DNA from: UBA1046 sp012511325
GTDB lineage: Bacteria; Bacillota; Clostridia; Saccharofermentanales; DTU023
DNA length: 64,000 nt
Assembly: GCA_050951925.1 (NCBI GenBank)
Contig: JBMNJZ010000001.1
Coordinates: 744,001-808,000, forward strand
Reading direction: 5' to 3'
Position numbers and translations under genes: made by a program. Below the pieces are notes generated by a model that saw only the letters and a program-made list of their open reading frames with translations, was not told where the DNA came from and made no database searches. Below are positions 42,620-49,829 of this stretch, in pieces; within the stretch, counting starts at the first letter, position 1, and each line of letters starts with the position of its first letter.

Positions 42620-43564
42620 CTAGTCGTCATCGTCGACGCTGTCATCGTCCGGATCGCCGTAGTTGCTGTCGTCGTCCGGATCGTCGTAGCCATTGTCGTC
42701 GTCATCGTGATTGGAAGTGGTAGTCTGTCTGTGAGTAGGTGCCGCGGTTGGCATCGGTTTCGCAGTGGGTTTTGTTGTAGTTGGTGAGGTTGCCGGCTTA
42801 TCATGTTTAGGTGTCGGAGCGGACTTGGTCGAAGTGCTGTCCGGATCAGGGTCCGCCTGATGACCGGTTATATCTGCAGTGTCATCATCATCGGGGCTAT
42901 TGTAATCAGATTCAGGATTAGCCGGTTCTTCAGGCTCCGGTTCGGTCTCGAAAGGACCATAGGCATAATTGACCAGCCAGCGCAGATCGGGATCATAGAC
43001 ACCAATTCTGAGCGCGATATGAATATCATTGTGATAGAGAAGGCGGTCAATATCGCTTTGTAATTGATGCGCCCATTCTTCCGGCACTATTTTGGCGGAC
43101 AAATCGCCTGTAATTATGATTCTGCCGCCATCAGACAGGAAATCCTGTCTAAGCGATTCGCCTACCAGATCAAGGATCACTTGATGCCCGGTCTTGCCCC
43201 GATAGGCGTAATCTGCCGTTAAATTTTCCGCATCTTGATTTTCGGCCTGAAGTGAGACAACTTTGTGCAGCGAATTTAATTTGATCGTGACGGCAGGATT
43301 GATCTTCAGATTAATTGTGGAGACCGGGCGCAAAGCGATCAGATAATAAATGAAAAATGCCAGTAGCAACGAGGCGGCCACAGCAGACAGTGAGCGCGCA
43401 AAGTACACTATCCGTGACGGCTGGCGTCTACCAGCCGGTAATAAGGTGACCCGCTCAACTTTTTGACCCACCTGATAGTCATTATTGACGACACTCAGGA
43501 AACGTCCCTCATCATCGAGGGCAATAGCGTCATTTTCAGTACATTCCAAAATTAAATATTTCAT
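42620..43564 (-). CDS. rsgI: RsgI-type anti-sigma factor with Asp-rich extracellular tail
   Basis: 314 residues. The N-terminal cytosolic RsgI_N domain (about 1-55, MKYLILECTENDAIALDDEG) binds SigI; one membrane helix follows (about 58-80), then an extracellular RsgI middle domain (about 85-210). The last 100 residues are Thr/Pro/Lys-rich and end in a stretch that is mostly Asp with Asn, Gly, Tyr and Pro (about 285-314). Clostridial RsgI proteins normally end in a sugar-binding or protease domain that senses polysaccharide; here only the acidic tail is present. It lies 16 bases behind sigI on the same strand. Confidence 0.85.
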   Translation of the reverse strand: MKYLILECTENDAIALDDEGRFLSVVNNDYQVGQKVERVTLLPAGRRQPSRIVYFARSLSAVAASLLLAFFIYYLIALRPVSTINLKINPAVTIKLNSLHKVVSLQAENQDAENLTADYAYRGKTGHQVILDLVGESLRQDFLSDGGRIIITGDLSAKIVPEEWAHQLQSDIDRLLYHNDIHIALRIGVYDPDLRWLVNYAYGPFETEPEPEEPANPESDYNSPDDDDTADITGHQADPDPDSTSTKSAPTPKHDKPATSPTTTKPTAKPMPTAAPTHRQTTTSNHDDDDNGYDDPDDDSNYGDPDDDSVDDDD

Positions 43565-43580
43565 ATTGGCCTCGCATATA

Positions 43581-44303
43581 TCACAGGGTCATAGCCTTGA
43601 GGTGGTCTCTGATATTATCGTAGCCATTACTGTAGACCAGTAGGAGGGCGATCAGATACTTACGGTGGCGCTCCAGTGTTTTTCGTGCCACATTGGCACC
43701 GCCGGATAGCTCGCTCAGAGGCAGTTTGCGGGTTCTCAACAGGGTCTGTATCAGCTGCGGATGTTCTTTGGCATAGCGGATCGCTTCTTGACAGATCTTT
43801 AGGCTGCGTTTTTGACGAGGAGATTGGTCAACAACATCCGCTAGCGTTATACCATAATCTTTAAGCTGTGTTTTCAGTTCGGAGATCTCAGATGCCGCCG
43901 CTTGCCGCTGAAGCTCACTATCCGTCGATTTTGGCTCTTGGAGCCTATCTGCCACAGTTGTCGGCACACCTTCCGCGTCTTGTTCTAACGGCTGATCGAG
44001 CGAGATCACTTTGCGATGCTTGTTCTCCCGCCTGCTGTAATCGATCAGTCTGTTTCTGATCATTAGGCCGGCAAAGCTGATAAAAGCGCCGCTATTGTGA
44101 TCATACTTTTGGATGGCATCATAAAAGGCAAGCATGGCGATACTAAGCTCATCATCCTGATCCGTGCAGAAGCGCCCTAAATGGCGGGCTGTTTCTGCCT
44201 TGATGAAGCCCATATAATCCACGATCAAGTCATCCGCTTCCGCATTATCTGTTTTGGCAGCATAGACTCGGCGTACGATTTCATTGCCCGGATCAGCTTT
44301 CAT
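43581..44303 (-). CDS. sigI: RNA polymerase sigma factor SigI
   Basis: 240 residues of the SigI branch of sigma-70 factors. The sigma-2 region is clear (ADDLIVDYMGFIKAETARHLG, DELSIAMLAFYDAIQKYD, FISFAGLMIRNRLIDYSRRENKH) and the C-terminal SigI-C domain contains the helix-turn-helix (LSELSGGANVARKTLERHRKYLIALLL). AAGGAG precedes the ATG. Upstream on the minus strand CACCCC (44348-44353) and CGTA (44325-44328) may be a SigI-type promoter, but the 19-base gap is longer than I expect, so this is tentative. Held at the membrane by the RsgI product encoded downstream; controls cell-wall or polysaccharide-degradation genes in relatives. Confidence 0.9.
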   Translation of the reverse strand: MKADPGNEIVRRVYAAKTDNAEADDLIVDYMGFIKAETARHLGRFCTDQDDELSIAMLAFYDAIQKYDHNSGAFISFAGLMIRNRLIDYSRRENKHRKVISLDQPLEQDAEGVPTTVADRLQEPKSTDSELQRQAAASEISELKTQLKDYGITLADVVDQSPRQKRSLKICQEAIRYAKEHPQLIQTLLRTRKLPLSELSGGANVARKTLERHRKYLIALLLVYSNGYDNIRDHLKAMTL

Positions 44304-44453
44304 TTTTACTCCTTATGCATAGTATACGCAGCCGGTGTTGTCAAAGCGGGGTGAGCAAGCAAAATACACCGCCCTTATAATATGCCATAAAGACAATCAT
44401 CTGCCATGTCTGTATTTAAGCCTGGGGTATAAATGCTGATCCGAACAATAAAA

Positions 44454-44807
44454 TTATCGACCGCGTCTGTGTCTATGTTTACGGCAGCCACGACCGCAAT
44501 TATCGCCTGAGCCGTCACAAAGCCGGTATTCGCCGCCTCCGATCAATAGCAATTTCCCGTTTACCAGGGATTCAGCCAACTTTTTTCTAGCTCCGACATA
44601 GATGCCTTGAACGGTGCTGCGCGCAATATTCATTTGTTTAGCGCATTCTTCTTGGGTAAAGTTTTCCAGATCGATCAACCTGATTGCCTCATACTCGTCA
44701 ACCGTCATCCGGATAAGATTTTGGGCATCAATAGTTGAATCAAGTGGCCCGAAACGATTATTTTCAGGCAGGGAGCAGACTTTTCTCCATTTCATAGGTC
44801 TCGCCAT
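44454..44807 (-). CDS. DUF134 family DNA-binding protein
   Basis: 117 residues. The N-terminal ARPMKWRKVCSLPE and the sigma-4-like helix-turn-helix (TQEECAKQMNIARSTVQGIYVGARKKLAESL) define the DUF134 family. The C-terminus is Cys/His/Arg-rich (CDGSGDNCGRGCRKHRHRRGR), which may bind metal. It follows the DUF5320 gene by 64 bases on the same strand; the two families are often found next to each other and next to nitrogenase-cofactor-like or Mrp ATPase genes. It may regulate the upstream promoter. Confidence 0.88.
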   Translation of the reverse strand: MARPMKWRKVCSLPENNRFGPLDSTIDAQNLIRMTVDEYEAIRLIDLENFTQEECAKQMNIARSTVQGIYVGARKKLAESLVNGKLLLIGGGEYRLCDGSGDNCGRGCRKHRHRRGR

Positions 44808-44871
44808 AATCTATCATCCCTTATTTTTAATCAGGGATAGGCGGAGCGTCCTCCGCTATCCCTGATATATA

Positions 44872-45150
44872 TTATAGATCTTCTAATTGCCTGTCGATCT
44901 CTGCGAGCCGATCTTGCAAAAAACTTTTTTGTTCTTGAAGTAGATCTTTTTGATCTCCCGAGTAGCCGCGGCCAAATCCTAAACCTCTGCCGAAACCTCG
45001 TCTGCGGTTAAATCCGGGACATAATCCTCTACCCCGGCCTCTGCCGCGACCGCCGCTATATTCCATTCCGGGTGCACCGGCGCAAGGCCCAAATCCTCTG
45101 CCGGTCATTTCTCCGGCGCCCATAGGGCCGGTACCATCTCTTTTTGGCAT
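44872..45150 (-). CDS. DUF5320 family small Gly/Arg-rich protein
   Basis: 92 residues starting MPKRDGTGPMGAGEMTGRGFG, the usual opening of this family, then a Gly/Arg-rich middle and a C-terminal coiled coil (about 62-92, rich in Gln/Glu/Leu). AAGGAGGTG precedes ATG 45150; the upstream in-frame start at 45186 is before the ribosome binding site. Promoter at 45195-45222. Function unknown; relatives occur with Fe-Mo-cofactor-binding-like and Mrp proteins in anaerobes. Confidence 0.85.
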   Translation of the reverse strand: MPKRDGTGPMGAGEMTGRGFGPCAGAPGMEYSGGRGRGRGRGLCPGFNRRRGFGRGLGFGRGYSGDQKDLLQEQKSFLQDRLAEIDRQLEDL

Positions 45151-45173
45151 ACTATTCACCTCCTTATCATTAC

Positions 45174-45221
45174 TGACATATGCCATTTACTCTCATTATA
45201 CATTGTTTATGTCATATGTCA
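45174..45221. promoter_or_regulatory. Inverted repeats flanking the DUF5320 promoter
   Basis: TGACATATG at 45174-45182 on the plus strand and its inverted copy at 45213-45221. One half overlaps the -35 box and the other lies near the ribosome binding site; a further GACATA half-site follows the -35. Spacing fits a looping or cooperative regulator, possibly the DUF134 protein. Confidence 0.5.
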
Positions 45222-45222
45222 A
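45195..45222 (-). promoter_or_regulatory. Sigma-A-type promoter of the DUF5320-DUF134 operon
   Basis: TTGACA (45217-45222), 16-base spacer, TATAAT (45195-45200) on the minus strand; both hexamers match consensus fully. Confidence 0.88.
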
Positions 45223-45284
45223 TAACGATTTTGAGATTGTCTCTGATTTGCCGCGATGTACTGCAGTATTATCGCAACTAAGTG

Positions 45285-45317
45285 AACAGGGGCGTCTCCT
45301 TTGAGATCGCCCCTGTT
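45285..45317. terminator. Terminator-like hairpin downstream of grdB
   Basis: A perfect 10-bp stem AACAGGGGCG (45285-45294) with CGCCCCTGTT (45308-45317), 13-base loop, about 40 bases past grdB. Neither side has a good T-run, so termination efficiency is uncertain. Confidence 0.55.
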
Positions 45318-45358
45318 TGCTTAACGGTTTGTCAGAGCGGACTAATCAGCTACGACAT

Positions 45359-46669
45359 TTATTCTTCAAAAACAGTTTGTCCGCTGACTTCCGTCTGCAG
45401 GGCATCGAGCCCTCTTTCGACAAGATGGCGTCTTAAGTTCTTGCTCTTTTCTTCACCGAGATGAGGATCGCCCAGAGGATAAGGGATGGCGACAGTCGGC
45501 AGGATTCTATTAGCTCCGATTGTCAGGGAAATAGGTACTATTGTGCACATATGAACTACGGGGAGGCCGTATCTTTCTATCTCTTTAACCATCGTTGCGC
45601 CGCAACGTGTACAGGTTCCTCAGGTCGAGGTGAGAATGACTGCGGTCACTCCATCCGCCAGCAGTTGTTTGCCGATCTCGGTACCGAAGACTTCGGCATT
45701 GCCAACGGAAGTACCGGTGCCTGTGGTAGAGTAGAAATAATTGGCTAATTCTCCGATCCGGCCTTCTTTTTCCATTTCTCTGAGGACGTCAAGCGGAATA
45801 GCCAGATTCGGATCCTCCAGAATATACGCGGTGTCATAGCCGCCGTGAATAGAGATGAAATCATCTTTACTCATGCGATCCATGCCGGTGACATCGTATT
45901 TGCCGAACTTAGTGGCACTGGAAGACTCAATCCGGTCCGGATTGCCAACCGGTACGATGCCGCCGGAAGAAACAATGGCGACTTTAGCCTTCGACATATC
46001 AGCAATCGGCGTGGCAGGCGGCACACGGTCAAAGTATGGCATTGGATATTCAGTCTGATATTCCTCTCCCTTGACTTTCTGCAGCAGCATATCAACGGCT
46101 CTGGCAGACCCTCTCTGGTCATGGAAATAATTGACGCGGATTCCCCGCTCATGATAACCATCCACAGCCGGTGGCAAGATTTCATCGCCTTTAATCAGCT
46201 TTTGAGCCAGATTGGCGATTTTGGGCATAGCCTTTCTCATGCCCGCTGCTGAATTGGCTGTTTCGATGATATAGAGATCTTTTTTGAACATTTCAACGCC
46301 GGGGTTCTCAACATACATGCCGGTTAGGGCAGGTATGCCGAATTCCTTTTCGACGGCGGCGGCGATGGTTCCGCAGGCAACACCATATCTGCCGGCATTA
46401 AATGCGGGCCCTGCAATAAATAATTGCGGACTGTAGGGCTTAATAAGTTCCAGGATTCTGCTTTGAGCCTCTTCCAGATTGCTGCCGAAGTAGTTATCGC
46501 CGCAGATTACTGTAGCTACAATCTCATAGTCGGCACCCAAGGCCTGTTGAAGCGCAAGACCCGGCCCGATCAGCCCCTCGCGAATTTCAGGCTCAATATC
46601 GGCCATTTCCTCACCGCCGATCTGAGCGAAGAATTGATTAAGATAATGTACTACTTTTATTTTACTCAT
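45359..46669 (-). CDS. grdB: Glycine/sarcosine/betaine reductase component B, selenoprotein subunit (GrdB/GrdF/GrdH)
   Basis: 436 residues when the in-frame UGA at 45622-45620 is read as selenocysteine (Sec350), the same position and length as known GrdB proteins. The sequence around it is TST-Sec-GTCTRCGAT, the U-x-x-C-x-x-C redox motif. Gene callers split it into a 349-residue piece and an 84-codon remainder. Substrate reduction: component B binds glycine, sarcosine or betaine and passes the carboxymethyl group to selenoprotein A. The gene lies 10 bases after grdE and is co-transcribed with it. Which amine is used cannot be told by eye. Components A and C (grdA, grdC, grdD) are not in the window. 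Confidence 0.95.
45587..45622 (-). promoter_or_regulatory. Bacterial SECIS-like hairpin at the grdB UGA
   Basis: Directly after the UGA, AACC (45617-45614) pairs with GGTT (45590-45587), and an inner perfect stem CGTTGC (45607-45602) with GCAACG (45598-45593) holds the loop GGC. A stem-loop at this distance with G residues in the loop is what SelB needs to insert selenocysteine. Confidence 0.75.
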
Positions 46670-46679
46670 ACTGCGCTCC

Positions 46680-47966
46680 TTAATGCCCTCTGGCGGCTAG
46701 CCTATTGTAGCCATTGGCAATGGTGGAGGCAATGACAATCTGCAGCTCGGCTTCGATGCTGCCATCAGGCTTCAGGCTTCCCTCATAGCCACCGATCATA
46801 GTCTCAATAAAATCCAATGTGCCAATGACTTTTTCCATGGGCGGGAAATGAATAATCATATTGCCGTTGCCGCAGGAAACCAGTGCGTCGGCTTCATCGA
46901 CAGTATCGGCCAGAGACTGCGACTTGCCGTCTCTGCCCGGGAATTCATCTGTGATCAAGACCACTTTGATGCCTTTTTGACTGACTTTCTGGCAGTTCAT
47001 CATTAAGTCGGTATCGGGATTGCCATAGCCCTCCTCAGAAATAATTACTCCCTCGAAACCCAGGAAATGACAGAGCTTGGCTGTCATATCCGAAGATCTG
47101 TCTTTGTCTGCCAGGAAAACATTTTCGTTTGTTAGTACAACCCCCATAAAGTTGAGATCTTTGCCATGTCTTTTGAACAGATCTTCGATAATAGGATTGT
47201 TGAGATGATGGAATGTTGTTACTTTGTCACAAGGCGCTACGCAGTTACCGCTCACAATAGCTCCGTCCATGATCTCTGTCGGGTACATAAAAGTAGGAAC
47301 CAGCTGCTTGGCATCGACGCCGTAGTAATAGGTGTCATGCAGCAGTCCCTGTGATTGAAGCATATGAACATATCCTATCTTAGGCAGATCAGGATATTGC
47401 AATGCTTGTTCCAGCAGGGGCTTTGTCTCATAGACTACGACCTCATCCGGTTCGATATTTCTTCCTGCTTCGCCGACATAGGCGGCAACTTTCAACCCGG
47501 CTAGTCTGCCCGCAGTTTCGTAGTCATGGGTCTCCAGACCATCTGCGGGTTTAATTACCAAAACGACATTATTTGTTTTGGAAAACGGACAATACTTGGC
47601 TGCCGGTCCCGACATGTCAATCAGGCCTTCCTGAAAGCCGACAATCTGTCCGCAGGTGATGACTGTGGCTCCTACCAAAGCATGAGTTCTGCCGCTGCCG
47701 ACTTGTTCGACTTTGTTGATCATGCCGGGGAATAATGCCCCGCCTCCTGTTACTTTAACTCGGGGTTCGATTACATCCTTGACCGGGGCTATACGAACTG
47801 CCTCACCTGGTCGCGCCAGTTCAACATCGGCGCCGATCAGTCTGTCATCTTCCAGAACGAGCTCTACGATTTCTTCTTTGTTCACGAACAGCGTTCCGTT
47901 TACAACTTCGGTTTTGTCGCCGAATTGAACATCTTGAATCAGGATTTTTCCCAATTCCAGCTTCAC
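46680..47966 (-). CDS. grdE: Glycine/sarcosine/betaine reductase component B precursor (alpha/beta subunits)
   Basis: 428-residue pro-protein that is cut to form two subunits with a pyruvoyl-type group at the new N-terminus. The cleavage motif is SGN-CVAPC with Cys242, the residue number known for GrdE, when the GTG at 47966 is taken as start. That GTG follows AGAGGTG by 6 bases and yields the usual opening VKLELGKILI; the longer frame from 48008 has no such site. The pyruvoyl group forms a Schiff base with the amine substrate. Sits between grdX and grdB. Confidence 0.94.
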   Translation of the reverse strand: MKLELGKILIQDVQFGDKTEVVNGTLFVNKEEIVELVLEDDRLIGADVELARPGEAVRIAPVKDVIEPRVKVTGGGALFPGMINKVEQVGSGRTHALVGATVITCGQIVGFQEGLIDMSGPAAKYCPFSKTNNVVLVIKPADGLETHDYETAGRLAGLKVAAYVGEAGRNIEPDEVVVYETKPLLEQALQYPDLPKIGYVHMLQSQGLLHDTYYYGVDAKQLVPTFMYPTEIMDGAIVSGNCVAPCDKVTTFHHLNNPIIEDLFKRHGKDLNFMGVVLTNENVFLADKDRSSDMTAKLCHFLGFEGVIISEEGYGNPDTDLMMNCQKVSQKGIKVVLITDEFPGRDGKSQSLADTVDEADALVSCGNGNMIIHFPPMEKVIGTLDFIETMIGGYEGSLKPDGSIEAELQIVIASTIANGYNRLAARGH

Positions 47967-48015
47967 TATTTTCACCTCTCTTTCCTTAGATTGTTTTAGA
48001 AAAGACAATTGTTAT

Positions 48016-48408
48016 TCATATAGCAATTAATGATCTTTTCTGAATTGCATCCTCCATTAATGATAAATCAACTGTCCTGAAATCGCTGAGAATTTTTTCG
48101 CTCCAAGAGGGCGTGCCCCTATCCCGCAAAAATTTTTGCGCCGCTGAAATACTATTCTCAATTAAGACCACACTCTCAATATCTAAACCGTTTTCTCCCT
48201 GAGCTACAATAATACTCTTATATGGTGTCTGATTTGGTTTCAAGCTGCCTGCCATGGGATGGGTTAAAAGCACATAGGACAGATGGATCCTGTCTCTTGC
48301 GGCATAGAGCACATCCAGATAACCGGCGTCTTTTAAATATATAACATCATAATTGCTATGATATTTCTCAAATACCAGCGAGTTATTTGTTATGATCAGT
48401 TTATTCAC
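48016..48408 (-). CDS. grdX: GrdX family protein
   Basis: About 130 residues; GTG 48408 after AGAGGTG is chosen over a TTG at 48429. NKLIITNNSLVFEKY at the N-terminus and YAARDRIHLSYVLLTHPMAGSLKPNQTPYKSI (in pieces) fit GrdX, a small protein of unknown role that precedes glycine reductase operons. It is 49 bases upstream of grdE and on the same strand, which supports the grd assignment. Role in regulation or assembly is unproven. Confidence 0.85.
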   Translation of the reverse strand: MNKLIITNNSLVFEKYHSNYDVIYLKDAGYLDVLYAARDRIHLSYVLLTHPMAGSLKPNQTPYKSIIVAQGENGLDIESVVLIENSISAAQKFLRDRGTPSWSEKILSDFRTVDLSLMEDAIQKRSLIAI

Positions 48409-48780
48409 AAAGACACCTCTAAACAACAAGAGTAAAAGCGAGATAGATGTTCAGAATCTGACTGTTGTTAAGACTATTTTAGACTATTGTTAAATAATAT
48501 ATTAACTTAGATAGTTAGATAGTAGCAATAAGAATAGCAAAAAGCAGCAAATTTGTATTTAAACACAGAAATTTTCTTCAGCTACTTCGATTCCGGACTA
48601 ATTCTATTCCCCCTCTTGCTTGACTGCAAATAATTGGAACTGGTAGTGTAGGGTGGGTTAAATAGAGGTCGGTCCAATTATGTTTTTATATAAAAATTGT
48701 TTTTATATAAGAATAATGTATAATATAGTGCGGTTAATATAGCGGTTGAAAACTGCTAATAATTTTATGGAGGTTTTGAA
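48409..48780. other. Divergent intergenic region between grdX and the dehydrogenase
   Basis: AT-rich, no gene. It contains TTAGATAGTTAGATAGT-type short repeats at about 48505-48530 and a 13-bp direct repeat TGTTTTTATATAA at 48681-48693 and 48698-48710 that overlaps the plus-strand promoter. A minus-strand promoter for grdX is expected here but none is clear. Confidence 0.5.
48697..48724 (+). promoter_or_regulatory. Promoter of the zinc dehydrogenase gene
   Basis: TTGTTT (48697-48702), 16-base spacer, TATAAT (48719-48724). The second copy of the 13-bp direct repeat covers the -35 region, so binding there could repress or activate. Confidence 0.65.
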
Positions 48781-49731
48781 ATGAAAGGTTGGCAATTTGT
48801 AGGTACGAATCAGCCATTGAAGTTGGTGGAGCAGCCCGATCCCAAGGCAGTTCCCGGCAAAGTCGTTATCGATGTAAAAGCAGCGGGTCTGTGTCATTCA
48901 GACGTTGGTGTTTTGAGAGATCCGGGCTGGCTTGTTATGATGACCGTGCCCGTAATCATGGGTCACGAAATCGCCGGTGTCATCAGTGAAGTTGGCGAGG
49001 GTGTCACAGATTTTAAGGTTGGCGACAGAGTGGCTGTCTGTCCGACAGGACCAAGCGGCGCCGGAGCACCTGGCTATAGCTATGACGGCGGCTTTGGAAC
49101 CAAAGTGCTGGCTCCTGCCGCTGATTTGGCCCATATACCAGATAATGTGACCTTTGCACAGGCAGCAGCGAGCACCGATGCCGGCATGACTTCTTATCAT
49201 GCGGCTTTTGTCAAAGGCGGCATAAAAGAAGGTATGACGGTCGGCATGATCGGTATTGGCGGTCTGGGCATGATTGCGCTGGAAGCAGCAGTCAATATCG
49301 GAGCCAAGGTTTATGCGGCTGATACCAGTGCCAACGCTCGCGAATTGGCGAAAAAGCTTGGTGCGGCAGGTGTAGTTTCTGATTGTAAAGAACTGGCTCA
49401 GTTTGAACCCGAAGTGATTGTTGACTTCGCAGGTTTTGATGTCACAACCCGCGAAGCTCTGAAAGCGGTAGCTTTCCAGGGCAAGGTGGTACTGGTCGGC
49501 ATGGGTGTGCTGACAACAACAATTGAGGTTACACCCATGATTCTCAAACAAACTACGCTGGTAGGCAGCAATGGCGGTACCTTACAGGATGTGATCGATG
49601 TCAATAAACTGATCAGTGAAGGCAAGATTAATCCAGTGATCACGACAATCACCTTCGATCAGATTCCTGAGGGAATCAAGTTGCTGGAAGATAATAAGGT
49701 GACAGGACGTCTGGTTGCTCTCTACGACTAA
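48781..49731 (+). CDS. Zinc-dependent alcohol dehydrogenase (MDR) lacking the structural-zinc cysteines
   Basis: 316-residue medium-chain dehydrogenase. Catalytic zinc ligands are present (Cys in AAGLCHSD, His-Glu in MGHEIAG) and the Rossmann motif GIGGLGMIAL binds NAD(P). The lobe that normally carries four structural-zinc cysteines is replaced by a short Gly/Pro/Ser loop after VGDRVAVCPT, making the protein about 25-30 residues shorter than usual. GGAGG precedes the ATG. It is monocistronic with its own promoter and terminator, divergent from the grd genes. Substrate unknown; it could reduce an aldehyde or ketone formed in amino acid fermentation. Confidence 0.85.
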   Translation: MKGWQFVGTNQPLKLVEQPDPKAVPGKVVIDVKAAGLCHSDVGVLRDPGWLVMMTVPVIMGHEIAGVISEVGEGVTDFKVGDRVAVCPTGPSGAGAPGYSYDGGFGTKVLAPAADLAHIPDNVTFAQAAASTDAGMTSYHAAFVKGGIKEGMTVGMIGIGGLGMIALEAAVNIGAKVYAADTSANARELAKKLGAAGVVSDCKELAQFEPEVIVDFAGFDVTTREALKAVAFQGKVVLVGMGVLTTTIEVTPMILKQTTLVGSNGGTLQDVIDVNKLISEGKINPVITTITFDQIPEGIKLLEDNKVTGRLVALYD

Positions 49732-49762
49732 AGATTTTCTTAAACCAGGGTATTATTTAAAG

Positions 49763-49795
49763 AAAAATAAGGGGGCTGCCGGCCCCCTTATTTTT
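49763..49795. terminator. Strong bidirectional terminator
   Basis: A 14-bp perfect stem, AAAAATAAGGGGGC (49763-49776) with GCCCCCTTATTTTT (49782-49795) and a 5-base loop. A-run on one side and T-run on the other let it end both the dehydrogenase gene and the flavoprotein gene. Confidence 0.92.
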
Positions 49796-49829
49796 GCAGT
49801 TTTGCGCTGCAAACTGCGAATAATTGTCC

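Noticed and set aside
42587..42787. 66-codon Val/Ile-rich plus-strand frame
   Set aside because: It is the antisense of the Asp-rich rsgI tail; GTC/ATC codons simply mirror GAC/GAT.
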